Shown piece by piece: positions 16,180 through 24,842 of a stretch of 27,926 nucleotides of DNA. The position numbers were made by a program, and so were the translations under genes. The DNA is taken from NCBI GenBank assembly GCA_012514125.1, contig JAAZAW010000263.1:1-27926 (forward strand), given 5' to 3'. Each line of letters opens with the position of its first letter. The first letter of the stretch is position 1. This stretch comes from Phycisphaerae bacterium (lineage in GTDB: Bacteria; Planctomycetota; Phycisphaerae; JAAYCJ01). A model generated the notes under the pieces. That model was not told the origin of the DNA and ran no database searches. It saw only the letters and a program-made list of their open reading frames with translations.

Positions 16180-16860
16180 TCACCTGTGAGCCGAGTCGCT
16201 TTGACGAGAAATCGGTTCGATGGTGATATACAACGTGCCTTTGTACGATCTGAGGTCTTTGACCTTGAAATCGTAATTGCTGTTTGGATATCGGAACCGA
16301 TTGGGAAATTGGCCGTCGGTAAGGATTCGATCGAAGACGGGCCAGTATTTTTCGAGATGATCGCCGAATTTGGCGAGCCGTTTTTTGAGTGTGTCGCGTG
16401 GAATCGGGACCATGCCGATGCGGGCATCGAAGTCTTCGAGGATCAGCCAATTGTCAAGGGCCAGGATTTTGATCTGAACACCGGCGAAGACTTTTTTTCC
16501 GTCCTGTTCGACGATGGCACCGGCTTTGAAATAATCGTCTTCGAACTTGACGGCGGGGGTTTCGACATTTGAGGGGATGATACCTTTAAGACCCGGATCG
16601 ATGTATTCCAGACCGGCGATAAGTTTATTGATCTGGGTGTCGGTAATGGCAAATTCGAAGGTTTCGGGATGCTGCATTCGGTTATTGAACGTCGTCGTGA
16701 TGGCAGTGAAATCGTCGCGAAGTTTTTGTTGCTCGGTAATGGAGACATAGGTGGGTTGATACCATTCGGGCACGTAAACAAGCGCGAAATACCCAACAAT
16801 GAGCAGGGCGAAAAAAGCGACGATACCGGAGAGTATGATGATTTTTGTTTTTGTTTTCAT
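16180..16860 (-). CDS. membrane-anchored protein of unknown function
   Basis: This 226-residue protein is not recognised. It starts MKTKTKIIILSGIVAFFALL and continues IVGYFALVYVP, giving one N-terminal membrane helix (about residues 6-29) with a large domain that is probably extracytoplasmic. That domain has mixed alpha/beta character and segments such as ITDTQINKLIAGLEYIDPG and ILALDNWLILEDFD. The ATG at 16860 was chosen because it begins directly before the helix and lies seven bases after the fumarase gene stop; no Shine-Dalgarno sequence is visible. nth follows after 31 bases. The close packing suggests co-transcription only, not a shared function. Confidence 0.75.
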   Translation of the reverse strand: MKTKTKIIILSGIVAFFALLIVGYFALVYVPEWYQPTYVSITEQQKLRDDFTAITTTFNNRMQHPETFEFAITDTQINKLIAGLEYIDPGLKGIIPSNVETPAVKFEDDYFKAGAIVEQDGKKVFAGVQIKILALDNWLILEDFDARIGMVPIPRDTLKKRLAKFGDHLEKYWPVFDRILTDGQFPNRFRYPNSNYDFKVKDLRSYKGTLYITIEPISRQSDSAHR

Positions 16861-16867
16861 GGGAAAT

Positions 16868-17404
16868 TTATTTATCGGGATAAACGGTGTTTCCATGGCA
16901 ATCGTATGCGACAACGACGGGGAAATCTTCGACGATGAGTTCACGGATGGCTTCGGTGCCGAGGTCTTCATAGGCGAGGATTTTGGCACTTTTGACAGCT
17001 TTTCCGAGAATAGCGCCGAGGCCGCCGACTGCGGCGAAATGGACGGCGTGATATTTGATCAGGGATTCGACAACCTTTGGACCGCGATAGCCCTTTCCGA
17101 TCATACCGCGAAGTCCCATCGCCAGAAGCCTGGGGGAATATTTATCCATGCGTGAACTGGTCGTGGGCCCTGCGGAACCGATGGGACGTCCCGGACGCGC
17201 GGGGGTTGGACCGACAAAATAAATCACCTGGTCTTTTAAATCGACCGGCAAGGGTTCGTTTCGATCGAGAAGGTCGCAAAGCCGTTTATGTGCGGCGTCG
17301 CGGGCGCTGAGCAAACGACCGGTCAGAAGAATTTGCTGTCCGGCTTGCAGAGAATCCGCCACTGAAGCATCGAAAGGTACTTTTAAACGAATAATTTCAC
17401 TCAA
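16868..17404 (-). CDS. fumarate hydratase class I, beta subunit/C-terminal domain
   Basis: The 178-residue protein matches the C-terminal domain of class I (iron-sulfur) fumarases or the separate beta subunit of two-subunit fumarase and tartrate dehydratase. Landmarks are GQQILLTGRLLSARDAAHKR, YFVGPTPARPG, IGSAGPTTSSRMD, GMIGKGYRG, YHAVHFAAVGGLGA and IRELIVEDFPVVVAYDCHGN. The partner alpha subunit, which holds the [4Fe-4S] cluster, is not in this window. The start is a TTG at 17404 that overlaps the trpE stop by eight bases, with GGGGA six bases upstream, so translation is probably coupled to trpE. The exact substrate (fumarate or tartrate) cannot be settled from this subunit alone. Confidence 0.87.
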   Translation of the reverse strand: MSEIIRLKVPFDASVADSLQAGQQILLTGRLLSARDAAHKRLCDLLDRNEPLPVDLKDQVIYFVGPTPARPGRPIGSAGPTTSSRMDKYSPRLLAMGLRGMIGKGYRGPKVVESLIKYHAVHFAAVGGLGAILGKAVKSAKILAYEDLGTEAIRELIVEDFPVVVAYDCHGNTVYPDK

Positions 17405-18911
17405 GTTCTATCCCCGTGGGCAAAAATTTCTCAGCCAGTTCGATTGCCTTGAGCTGGCCTTTGGCTTTATTGATGGTTTCCTGATATTCACTTTCCGGCA
17501 CAGAGTCGGCAACGAGTCCCGCGCCGACTTGCACATAGGCGGTTTCACCCTGGATCACCAGTGTTCGCAGCGCGATGCAGGTATCCATATTTCCTGAAAA
17601 ATCGAAATAGCCGATCGCACCGGCGTAAGGGCCTCGTTTGGTCGGTTCCAGTTCGTCGATGATTTCCATGGCCCGAACTTTCGGCGCGCCGCTGACGGTT
17701 CCGACGGGAAGCGTCGAACGCAGGGCATCGAAGGCGGTCATGCCCGGAGCGAGCTTACCCAGGACATTCGAACTGATGTGCATGACGTGGCTGTAGCGTT
17801 CGACCGTCATGGCTTCGGTGACTTTGACCGAGCCAAGTTCGGAAACTTTTCCGACGTCGTTTCGGCCAAGGTCCACGAGCATGATGTGCTCGGCTCGTTC
17901 TTTGGGATCGGCGAGAAGTTCCTGCTCAAGGGCGAGGTCTTCTTGTTCGGTCTTGCCTCGCGGACGAGTGCCTGCGAGAGGTCGATTGGTGATGATACCG
18001 TTTTCGACACGACACATGATTTCCGGACTCGAGCCTACGAGCGTGCAGGCGGGCGTTTTGAGGTGGAACATGAAAGGCGATGGATTCACGACGCGCAAGG
18101 CACGATAAATATTAAATGGATCCGCCGATGTCTCGACGCTGAGCCGTTGGGAAAGGACAATCTGGAAAATATCACCGGCGTAGATGTATTCTTTGCAGAG
18201 TTCGACCGCTTTCTTGAAATCTTCCTTTTTGAAACTGCTGGAAAATTCCAGCTTGGGTTCAGCGACGACATCGATGGGCGTCAGCGGAATTTCCATCGGC
18301 TTGGAAAGTTGTTTTACCAGATATTCGATTCGTTCGACCGCGTGATCGTAGGCGGCTCGAGTGTCGTTTTGGACAAAGGCGTTGGAGACGATCTTGACGG
18401 TTTTACTGACATGATCGAAAACCACCATATCGCGATACAGGCCAAAGGCCAGGTCCGGCAGATTTCGATCGTCGGTCGGCACGTTAGGCAGATGTTCGTA
18501 ATATCGAACCATGTCGTAACCGGCGTATCCCATCAGGCCGCCGAGAAATCGCGGCAGACCCGGCAGATGCGCGGGTTTGTACGGGGCGAGAATCTGCTCC
18601 ATCACTTTAAGCGGATCGTCGGATTGCCGGTGTTCGATTTTACCATCGCGGATGATTTTAATCTCGCGTCCTCGAGCTTCGAAGATCAGTGTCGGATCGC
18701 AGGAGAGAAACGAGTATCGTGCGATTTTTTCTCCGCCAATAACGCTTTCGAGCAAAAACGAATAATCGCTCTTGCCGGAAATTCGCGCATAGGCGCTGAC
18801 GGGCGTGAGGTTGTCCGAAAGTATCTGACAGAAAACAGGAATGACGTTCGAAGATGACGCTGCAAGTTTACAGAAACTTTCGTAATCGGGATACATTTTT
18901 AATGCTGCCAT
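17397..18911 (-). CDS. trpE: anthranilate synthase component I
   Basis: TrpE makes anthranilate from chorismate, the first committed step to tryptophan, using ammonia from TrpG. The 504-residue protein holds the tryptophan-feedback motif LLES near its N-terminus (SFLLESVIGGEKIARYSFL). It also has the chorismate-binding domain with DIFQIVLSQRL, NRPLAGTRPRGK, LVDLGRNDVGKV, GTVSGAPKVRAMEII and YQETINKAKGQLKAI. The start is put at 18911 (MAALKMYPDYESF) because AGGA lies about nine bases before it; an upstream in-frame ATG at 18968 adds a poorly conserved leader. No trpG or other trp genes are present. The downstream fumarase gene overlaps its end. Confidence 0.95.
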   Translation of the reverse strand: MAALKMYPDYESFCKLAASSSNVIPVFCQILSDNLTPVSAYARISGKSDYSFLLESVIGGEKIARYSFLSCDPTLIFEARGREIKIIRDGKIEHRQSDDPLKVMEQILAPYKPAHLPGLPRFLGGLMGYAGYDMVRYYEHLPNVPTDDRNLPDLAFGLYRDMVVFDHVSKTVKIVSNAFVQNDTRAAYDHAVERIEYLVKQLSKPMEIPLTPIDVVAEPKLEFSSSFKKEDFKKAVELCKEYIYAGDIFQIVLSQRLSVETSADPFNIYRALRVVNPSPFMFHLKTPACTLVGSSPEIMCRVENGIITNRPLAGTRPRGKTEQEDLALEQELLADPKERAEHIMLVDLGRNDVGKVSELGSVKVTEAMTVERYSHVMHISSNVLGKLAPGMTAFDALRSTLPVGTVSGAPKVRAMEIIDELEPTKRGPYAGAIGYFDFSGNMDTCIALRTLVIQGETAYVQVGAGLVADSVPESEYQETINKAKGQLKAIELAEKFLPTGIELE

Positions 18912-18972
18912 GCTTGAGTCCTGATTATCGTCTTTTATTATTCGAAAGAAACTTATCGGCCGAACCAAAACA

Positions 18973-19090
18973 AAACGGTCGATTATCCATCTTTGCTGTC
19001 AATATCGGGAAAAACATCTGCTTTGCAGACCGGATTATTTTACCATGTTTTCCTTCAACTCGACAATTGAAAATTGACAATCGACCGTTT
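18973..19090. repeat. 12-bp inverted repeat flanking the trpE promoter region
   Basis: AAACGGTCGATT (18973-18984) is the exact reverse complement of AATCGACCGTTT (19079-19090). The arms lie 94 bases apart in the ackA-trpE gap and flank a promoter-like sequence. The right arm adjoins a repetitive CAATTGAAAATTGACAATCG stretch. Confidence 0.5.
19037..19066 (-). promoter_or_regulatory. candidate promoter for trpE
   Basis: On the minus strand, TTGTCG (19066-19061) and TAAAAT (19042-19037) are 18 bases apart, about 125 bases before the trpE start. No leader peptide or attenuator was recognised in the transcript leader. Confidence 0.35.
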
Positions 19091-19107
19091 GAAAACATCT
19101 ACAACTC

Positions 19108-20322
19108 TTAAGCCTTCGCGGGAGCGTTTTCCACCAGTTCGAGAGTGTCGCGCGCGATGGCAAGTTCTTCATTCGTCGGAATAACGAGGATTTTGATCTT
19201 GCTGTCGTCGGATTGAATCTCGGCCCCTTCTTCGGGAAGCTTGAGATGTGAATTTTTCTGTAAATCCAGTTTGATGCCGACGTGTTCAAGGTCCGACATG
19301 ATCATCTCGCGCATTCGCCAGGCGTTTTCACCAATACCGCCGGTGAAAACCAGAGCATCGAGATTCGGCACCTGAAGCAGATACGCGCCGAGATATTTTT
19401 TCACTCGACGAGCCAGCATTTTGAGCGCCAAAGCCGCCCGTTCATTTCCGCCATCCGCAGCGGTAAAGACATCCCGCAGATCGCCCGATACACCCGAGAC
19501 GCCCAGAAGACCGCTCTTTTTCTCAATGATGGTTCGAATTTCATCGAGCGACGCGTTTGTCTTGCTCTCGTAATAAAAGAGGGCGGCAGGGTCGATATCG
19601 CCGCATCGCGTTCCCATCATCAGACCTTCCAGCGGCGTCAAACCCATCGAGGTATCGACGGCCTTGCCGTTGCGAACCGCCGTCATCGAACTGCCGTTGC
19701 CCAGGTGCATCGTAATGAGGTTCACCTCGTTTTTCGGTTTTTTCAGATAGGCAGCGGCCTGCTGAGTGATGAAACGATGGCTTGTGCCGTGGAAACCATA
19801 TCGGCGAATACGATATTTTTCATACCATTCATAAGGAAACGCATAAAGGAAGGCTTCGGGGGCCAGTGTCTGGAAAAACGCGGTATCGAAAACCGCCACC
19901 TGGGGCAGATCGGGAAAAATTTCTTTACAGGCTTTGATCCCCGCGAGATTGGCAGGATTGTGCAAAGGTCCAAGCTCGCTGCAACGGTCGATTTCCCGAA
20001 TCACGTCGCTGTCGATGATGACACTTTCCTGATAGGCTTCGGCGGCGTGCAAAACCCGGTGGCCGATGCCCGCCAGGTCGCCGTTGATCAGATGATGCGA
20101 GTGAAGCTGCTCTGAAATATCCGCAATACCGGTTTTGTAATCCCTGATGGGTTTAACCGCTGAAACTTTTTCAGAATTAAACTGATGGGTAACTTTCGCA
20201 TCGTCAGAACCGACACGCTCGACCAGCCCCTTGGCCAACTCCTCATGCCGACCCGAATTGTCGATTTCAAAAAGCCGATACTTGATCGACGAGCTTCCGC
20301 AATTAATCACTAAAATTTTCAT
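19108..20322 (-). CDS. ackA: acetate kinase
   Basis: AckA interconverts acetyl phosphate + ADP with acetate + ATP. The 404-residue protein shows MKILVINCGSSSIKYRLFE at the start, then GHRVLHAAE, LGPLHNPANLAGI, AVFDTAFFQT, RRYGFHGTSHRFI with the catalytic-site His, MHLGNGSSMTAV, DTSMGLTPLEGLMMGTRCGD and VFTGGIGENAW. All expected active-site blocks are present. It lies 52 bases after pta on the same strand, the classic fermentation/acetate pair, suggesting substrate-level ATP formation from acetyl-CoA. Confidence 0.97.
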   Translation of the reverse strand: MKILVINCGSSSIKYRLFEIDNSGRHEELAKGLVERVGSDDAKVTHQFNSEKVSAVKPIRDYKTGIADISEQLHSHHLINGDLAGIGHRVLHAAEAYQESVIIDSDVIREIDRCSELGPLHNPANLAGIKACKEIFPDLPQVAVFDTAFFQTLAPEAFLYAFPYEWYEKYRIRRYGFHGTSHRFITQQAAAYLKKPKNEVNLITMHLGNGSSMTAVRNGKAVDTSMGLTPLEGLMMGTRCGDIDPAALFYYESKTNASLDEIRTIIEKKSGLLGVSGVSGDLRDVFTAADGGNERAALALKMLARRVKKYLGAYLLQVPNLDALVFTGGIGENAWRMREMIMSDLEHVGIKLDLQKNSHLKLPEEGAEIQSDDSKIKILVIPTNEELAIARDTLELVENAPAKA

Positions 20323-20374
20323 ATTTCAAAATCATCCCTGGATGAAAAAGTTTTTTCGTGTCCTGTCGACGCCG

Positions 20375-21490
20375 TTAAAGTCCCTGCGGAACACCGGCCC
20401 CTTTGGGGTCCAGACCGCGAGCAATTTTCCGTTCCACCGCCTGAAGCGCGGTAATGCAGGCGACATCGGAGATATCCTGCCATTTACACCCGCGAGACAG
20501 ATCGTTGACCGGAACGTTTAATCCCTGCAAAACCGGACCAATGGCCCGGGCGCCTGCGAAGCGTTCGGTAAGTTTATAGCCGATATTACCGGCATCGAGG
20601 TCCGGGAAAACCAACACATTCGCCTTACCCGCCACGGTGGACGTCGGAGCCTTTTTGGAACCGACTTCCGGAATGATGGCGGCGTCAAGCTGCATTTCCC
20701 CATCCCCCTTCAGCCCCGTGTCGCGATCCCGGAAAATTTTAACCGCGGCCCGAACTTTTTCCACCTTCGGATGTTCCGCCGAACCATAGGTCGAAAAACT
20801 CAAAAATGCGATCAAGGGTTCTGCGTTTAAAAGCATTTTACAATGCGACGCAGACGCCACCGCGATATCGACAAGTTGATCGGGGGTCGGATCGGGCACC
20901 ACGCCGCCGTCGGCGAAAATAAATGCGCCGTCAACACCGAGGTCCTTACGCGGAGTCACCATCAGGAAGAAACTTGAAACCGTCTTCAATCCTTCAGCCA
21001 AGCCGATACAAAATAACCCCGATTGAATCACTCGCGAAGTCGGTGAAAGTGAACCGGCGACCATTCCGTCAGCCAGACCTGCCCGGACCATCGAAGCGCC
21101 GAAAAACAATTGTTCTTTCATCGTGGTAAGGGCTTGATCTTTGGTCATGCCTCGGTGTTTGCGACGCTCGTAGAGCATATCGGCGAATTTCTCGCGCATC
21201 GGACTTTCGGCAGGATCGACCGCCAAGGCTCGGTCGATGTTCAGGGAAAGCTCCTGGGCTCGCTTTGAAATCTGATCTTTGGGACCCAGTAAAACAATGT
21301 TGGCTGTTTCATCCTTTAGAAGATCGTCCGCGGCGTACAGTACCCTATCGTCCTGCGGTTCGGCCAGAACGATAGTTTGCTGAGCTTTGCGGGCGCGTTG
21401 CCGGATCTCGGCAAGAAGCGTTGCCCCCAGGGGTTCGCTACCGGTGTTCACCGATGAGGATACCGCCGGGTTCTGCCCGTTGGAACTCAT
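20375..21490 (-). CDS. pta: phosphate acetyltransferase
   Basis: Pta transfers the acetyl group from acetyl-CoA to phosphate, giving acetyl phosphate for AckA. At 371 residues it is the short, catalytic-domain-only form, without the N-terminal regulatory DRTGG region. Motifs include QQTIVLAEPQDDRVLYA, ADGMVAGSLSPTSRVIQSGL, VDGAFIFADGGVVPDPTPDQ, FLSFSTYGSAEHPKV, KANVLVFPDLDAGNIGYKL and GPVLQGLNVPVNDLSRGC. The ATG at 21490 is preceded by GGAGG. It is first in the pta-ackA unit and has a sigma-70-like promoter upstream. Confidence 0.96.
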   Translation of the reverse strand: MSSNGQNPAVSSSVNTGSEPLGATLLAEIRQRARKAQQTIVLAEPQDDRVLYAADDLLKDETANIVLLGPKDQISKRAQELSLNIDRALAVDPAESPMREKFADMLYERRKHRGMTKDQALTTMKEQLFFGASMVRAGLADGMVAGSLSPTSRVIQSGLFCIGLAEGLKTVSSFFLMVTPRKDLGVDGAFIFADGGVVPDPTPDQLVDIAVASASHCKMLLNAEPLIAFLSFSTYGSAEHPKVEKVRAAVKIFRDRDTGLKGDGEMQLDAAIIPEVGSKKAPTSTVAGKANVLVFPDLDAGNIGYKLTERFAGARAIGPVLQGLNVPVNDLSRGCKWQDISDVACITALQAVERKIARGLDPKGAGVPQGL

Positions 21491-21564
21491 AAAAAACCTC
21501 CGTTAATTTGAGAAAAAAACTTTTAAGTAGAACGGCCCAACCATAAAGCTGAGCTAAACACTTG

Positions 21565-21593
21565 ATTTTATAAACGCCGACCCGGAATTGCAA
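21565..21593 (-). promoter_or_regulatory. candidate promoter for pta-ackA
   Basis: On the minus strand, TTGCAA (21593-21588) and TAAAAT (21570-21565) are separated by 17 bases, about 75 bases before the pta start. The glnA terminator lies just upstream, so pta-ackA appears to be its own unit. Confidence 0.45.
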
Positions 21594-21622
21594 TCTTCGG
21601 ATATTATTTTTGATGATTCATT

Positions 21623-21657
21623 AAAAAAATCGAACGGCGGTAATGGCCGTTCGATTT
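21623..21657 (-). terminator. rho-independent terminator after glutamine synthetase
   Basis: Arms AAATCGAACGGC and GCCGTTCGATTT form a perfect 12-bp stem with a seven-base loop. On the minus strand the stem runs into a T-tract. It lies 46 bases after the glutamine synthetase stop codon. Confidence 0.9.
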
Positions 21658-21703
21658 AAAATTAATTACATTATTCAAATCAAGCCGATTTCGACGATCC
21701 ATC

Positions 21704-23818
21704 TCAACGCTTAAAAAGCATATCGGCATAGGTCGGCAAGGGCCAAAATTGGGCGTCCACAATGGTTTCCAGCGCGTCGGCTGCGTCGCGAACCTTGTTC
21801 ATCGCGGGAATCACCTTATCGCGAATGGCCAAGGCGTGTTTGCGGATATCGCCCGTCCCGTTGGATTCAGCGTAGACTTTTTCCAGGTGATTGATCGCCG
21901 CTTGCAATTGATCGAGCCATTCGGTCACGCTGCTGAGATTCTCAACCCCTGCCGCACTGCCTGCGCCCGCCGTTTTGATCGCACTGATGCTCGAAGCCAG
22001 TGAACCGGCATATTGAATAACCGAAGGAACAATCTGACGTTTGGCCATGTGAAGCGTGGTCTTGGCTTCGATACCGATCGTCTTGACATAATTTTCCAAC
22101 AAAATTTCCACGCGGGCAGACAATTCTTTTTCGGACAGAACCTTGTGCTTTTTAAATAAATCGATATTGTCCTTCTCGAGAATCGTCAATAAACTTTCAA
22201 CCGTGTTATTAATGTTCGGCAGACCGCGTCGTTCCGCCTCTTTCGCCCATTCCTCGGTATAATTATCGCCGTTGAAAATAATCCGTGAATGTTCGCGGGC
22301 AATCCGTTTGAAAATCTTTTGCGTCGCGGTTTGCACATCTTTGGCCGCTTCAATCTCATCGGCAAATTCCCGCAAAATCTCCGCGATGATCGTGTTAAGG
22401 ACAAAATTCGGTCCCGACGTCGAAAGCGACGACCCCGGCATGCGAAATTCGAACTTGTTTCCCGTAAACGCAAACGGACTGGTCCGGTTGCGGTCGGTCG
22501 TATCCTTCGGCAACGGTGGAAGCATCGACGCGAGCTTGATCTCGCCGCCGGCTTTGGAGGTTTTCGCGCCACCGTCGTTAAGCTGTTGGAAAATGTCCGT
22601 AAGCTGATCGCCCAGGAAGATACTGATGATCGCGGGCGGGGCTTCATTAGCGCCCAGACGATGATCGTTGCCCGCCGAAGCCACCGACGCGCGAAGAAGC
22701 TTGGCGTACGTATCGACCCCGCGAATAATCGCGCAAAGGAACATCAAAAAGACGGCGTTCGAATGAGGCGTATTGCCCGGTTCAAGCAAATTAATACCGT
22801 CGTCCGTCACCATCGACCAGTTGTTGTGTTTGCCCGAACCGTTCACGCCTCGGAAGGGTTTTTCATGGAGCAGGCAAACAAATCCATGTTGAAGCGCGAT
22901 GTTTTGCAGTGTCTCCATCGTCAACTGATTCCAGTCGGTCGCGATATTCACAGTGGCAAAGATCGGAGCCAACTCATATTGAGCAGGGGAAACTTCGTTG
23001 TGCTGCGTCTTGGCGGAAATGCCCAGCTTCCAGAGCGCAATGTTCAGATCGTGCATGAACGAACCAATGCGATCATGAAGCGAACCGAAATATTGATCCT
23101 CCATTTCCTGCCCCTTCGGACTTGGAGCGCCGAAAAGCGTTCTGCCCGTCAGCAGTAAATCGAGTCGATCTTCCACGAATTTACTGTCCACCAGAAAATA
23201 TTCCTGTTCGGCCCCGAGCGTTGGAATCACATGCTCCGAGGTGGTGTTGCCCATCAGCCGAAGAATACGCACAGCCTGCTTGCAAAGAGCGTCCATCGAG
23301 CGAAGTAACGGTGTTTTCTTATCCAGCGCTTCGGACGTATAGGAACAAAACGCACAGGGAATAAACAGCGTCGTGTTCTCCCCGTCTTTTTTGATGAAAA
23401 CAGGCGAGGTGCAATCCCAGGCGGTATAGCCCCGAGCTTCAAACGTCGCACGCAAACCGCCCGAGGGAAATGACGAAGCGTCGGGTTCCCCTTTGATGAG
23501 TTCCTTGCCGCTGAACTCCATAATCACCGAACCGTCCTGTGTCGGCGAAATAAAGGAATCGTGTTTTTCCGCGGTGACACCGGTCATCGGCTGAAACCAG
23601 TGGCAATAATGCGTCGCACCTTTCTCGATCGCCCAGTCCTTCATGGCGTTGGCCATCACATCCGCGACGGCAGGGTCCAGAGGACATTTCCCTTCAAGCG
23701 TCTGCCGAAAAGCTTGGTATATATTCTTCGGCAACCGTTCCCGCATCACTTTGTCATTAAAAACGTTCAAACCAAAAATATCGGTAATTCCACAACATTC
23801 ATTCGATGATGAATTCAT
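21704..23818 (-). CDS. glnA: glutamine synthetase type III (GSIII, GlnN-type)
   Basis: Glutamine synthetase condenses ammonia and glutamate with ATP. The 704-residue length and segment order mark the large type III (GlnN) form rather than types I or II. Landmarks are THYCHWFQPMTG, SFISPTQDGSVIMEFSGKEL, SFPSGGLRATFEARGYTAWD, LGAEQEYFLVD with the metal-binding Glu, KTQHNEVSPAQYELAPIFA, ALQHGFVCLLHEKPFRGVNG followed by SGKHNNWS, and APPAIISIFLGDQL. The ATG at 23818 has AGGAG 11 bases upstream. A sigma-54-type promoter lies 86 bases upstream and a clean terminator follows the gene, so it seems monocistronic and nitrogen-regulated. Confidence 0.96.
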   Translation of the reverse strand: MNSSSNECCGITDIFGLNVFNDKVMRERLPKNIYQAFRQTLEGKCPLDPAVADVMANAMKDWAIEKGATHYCHWFQPMTGVTAEKHDSFISPTQDGSVIMEFSGKELIKGEPDASSFPSGGLRATFEARGYTAWDCTSPVFIKKDGENTTLFIPCAFCSYTSEALDKKTPLLRSMDALCKQAVRILRLMGNTTSEHVIPTLGAEQEYFLVDSKFVEDRLDLLLTGRTLFGAPSPKGQEMEDQYFGSLHDRIGSFMHDLNIALWKLGISAKTQHNEVSPAQYELAPIFATVNIATDWNQLTMETLQNIALQHGFVCLLHEKPFRGVNGSGKHNNWSMVTDDGINLLEPGNTPHSNAVFLMFLCAIIRGVDTYAKLLRASVASAGNDHRLGANEAPPAIISIFLGDQLTDIFQQLNDGGAKTSKAGGEIKLASMLPPLPKDTTDRNRTSPFAFTGNKFEFRMPGSSLSTSGPNFVLNTIIAEILREFADEIEAAKDVQTATQKIFKRIAREHSRIIFNGDNYTEEWAKEAERRGLPNINNTVESLLTILEKDNIDLFKKHKVLSEKELSARVEILLENYVKTIGIEAKTTLHMAKRQIVPSVIQYAGSLASSISAIKTAGAGSAAGVENLSSVTEWLDQLQAAINHLEKVYAESNGTGDIRKHALAIRDKVIPAMNKVRDAADALETIVDAQFWPLPTYADMLFKR

Positions 23819-23903
23819 AAGGTTAAAAACTCCTGATTTTCAAAATTTTCATTTCATCTGTCTTTTACTGCATCTGTAACAGCAACGTATCACACATATA
23901 ACT

Positions 23904-23919
23904 AGCAACTTCCATGCCA
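23904..23919 (-). promoter_or_regulatory. sigma-54 (RpoN) promoter of glutamine synthetase
   Basis: On the minus strand the sequence TGGCATGGAAGTTGCT matches the -24/-12 consensus TGGCACG-N4-TTGCW at every position but one (T for C). The spacing between the GG and GC elements is exact. Initiation would fall near 23892, giving a 5' leader of about 75 bases. Sigma-54 control of glutamine synthetase is well known in other bacteria. Confidence 0.72.
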
Positions 23920-24001
23920 ATCAAATATTTGGACACCTATCCCATTACAATAAAAGGTCTTACATCAATTCCGCCCAATCGAACGGCTATTGTTTTTTAT
24001 A

Positions 24002-24043
24002 TACAATTTTGTAAAATATCAACCCGTTATTACAAATTTGTAA
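24002..24043. promoter_or_regulatory. two palindromic sites upstream of the sigma-54 promoter
   Basis: TTACAAATTTGTAA (24030-24043) is a perfect 14-bp palindrome. TACAATTTTGTA (24002-24013) is a one-pair-off relative with its centre 29 bp away. They lie about 110-150 bases upstream of the predicted glnA transcription start, the usual position for activator sites of sigma-54 promoters. They do not match the NtrC consensus. Confidence 0.45.
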
Positions 24044-24072
24044 AATTCGCAAATTCGAAGGCGTTCCGATCG

Positions 24073-24819
24073 TCACGAGTTGGATGAAAATATCGATTGG
24101 CAATAAGAACGAAGGGTTGGCGTTCTCCCCAGAGTCTCACGCAACATGTAATTCAAAACATCAAACGCCAACGATGCCGATTGAAGATCATGGGTTTTAT
24201 TGAGCAGATAAGACCAGGCCCGAGGGTCCAGACGCATTTTTTCCACAATGCCGACTTCGCAATTCCGGCAAACCACTCCACCGCTTGAAGCACTAAAATA
24301 AAGCGGCTCCGCCGACGTCACCCCTCGACGACACACCACGCACGATTCGATTTCAGGCCGATAACCGATCAGCACCAGCAATCGCTTCAATGCCCGTATA
24401 AGAATATTCGCCAGCACACGATTATTGTCCGCGGCAGCAATCCGATCGATCGCCGCGGAGAGGACTCGGAATATCTCCCCGACAGGCTCAAGCTCCTGCG
24501 TGGCCATATTCACCAGTTCTACTAAATACAATACCGCATACCACTTGCGAATATCGTTACGAATGGCCGGATAAGGCCTGCCCGGTACAAACTCTCGAAG
24601 CAGACTCAAACCCTCTCGATTTAAAAGAATACTCGCCTGCCCGCCGTCAAGCAGATCGATCCCCCCTGCCGTTTTCCCACGTGGGCGTTTGACTCCTTTC
24701 GCCATCAATGAAATCTTGCCATGATGTCTCGACAAAACGACCAGAACCAGCGACGTCTCGGAAAACTCACGTCGGGTCAGACAAATGATCTCATCCTGAA
24801 TAATTTCCTTCTGCGGCAT
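24073..24819 (-). CDS. recO: DNA repair protein RecO
   Basis: RecO works with RecR (and RecF) to load RecA on SSB-coated single-stranded DNA. The 248-residue protein starts with an OB-fold (DEIICLTRREFSETSLVLVV, HHGKISLMAKGVKRPRG). A helical domain follows, and then a zinc-binding part with two cysteine pairs, CVVC (near residue 160) and CRNC (near 183). It ends in the typical LRSYCQSIF segment. The ATG at 24819 matches the family start. It lies between the deaminase gene (88 bases upstream) and glnA on the same strand. Confidence 0.93.
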   Translation of the reverse strand: MPQKEIIQDEIICLTRREFSETSLVLVVLSRHHGKISLMAKGVKRPRGKTAGGIDLLDGGQASILLNREGLSLLREFVPGRPYPAIRNDIRKWYAVLYLVELVNMATQELEPVGEIFRVLSAAIDRIAAADNNRVLANILIRALKRLLVLIGYRPEIESCVVCRRGVTSAEPLYFSASSGGVVCRNCEVGIVEKMRLDPRAWSYLLNKTHDLQSASLAFDVLNYMLRETLGRTPTLRSYCQSIFSSNS

Positions 24820-24842
24820 CGCGCTTCACATTTAGTTAAAAA

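Noticed and set aside
17778..18857. A 359-codon open frame on the plus strand
   Set aside because: It lies wholly antisense to trpE, whose protein is clearly conserved; its sequence shows no family features.
19282..20115. A 277-codon open frame on the plus strand
   Set aside because: It is antisense to acetate kinase and has no recognisable domain.
22289..23158. A 289-codon open frame on the plus strand
   Set aside because: It is antisense to the conserved glutamine synthetase and reads as an Arg/His-rich shadow frame.
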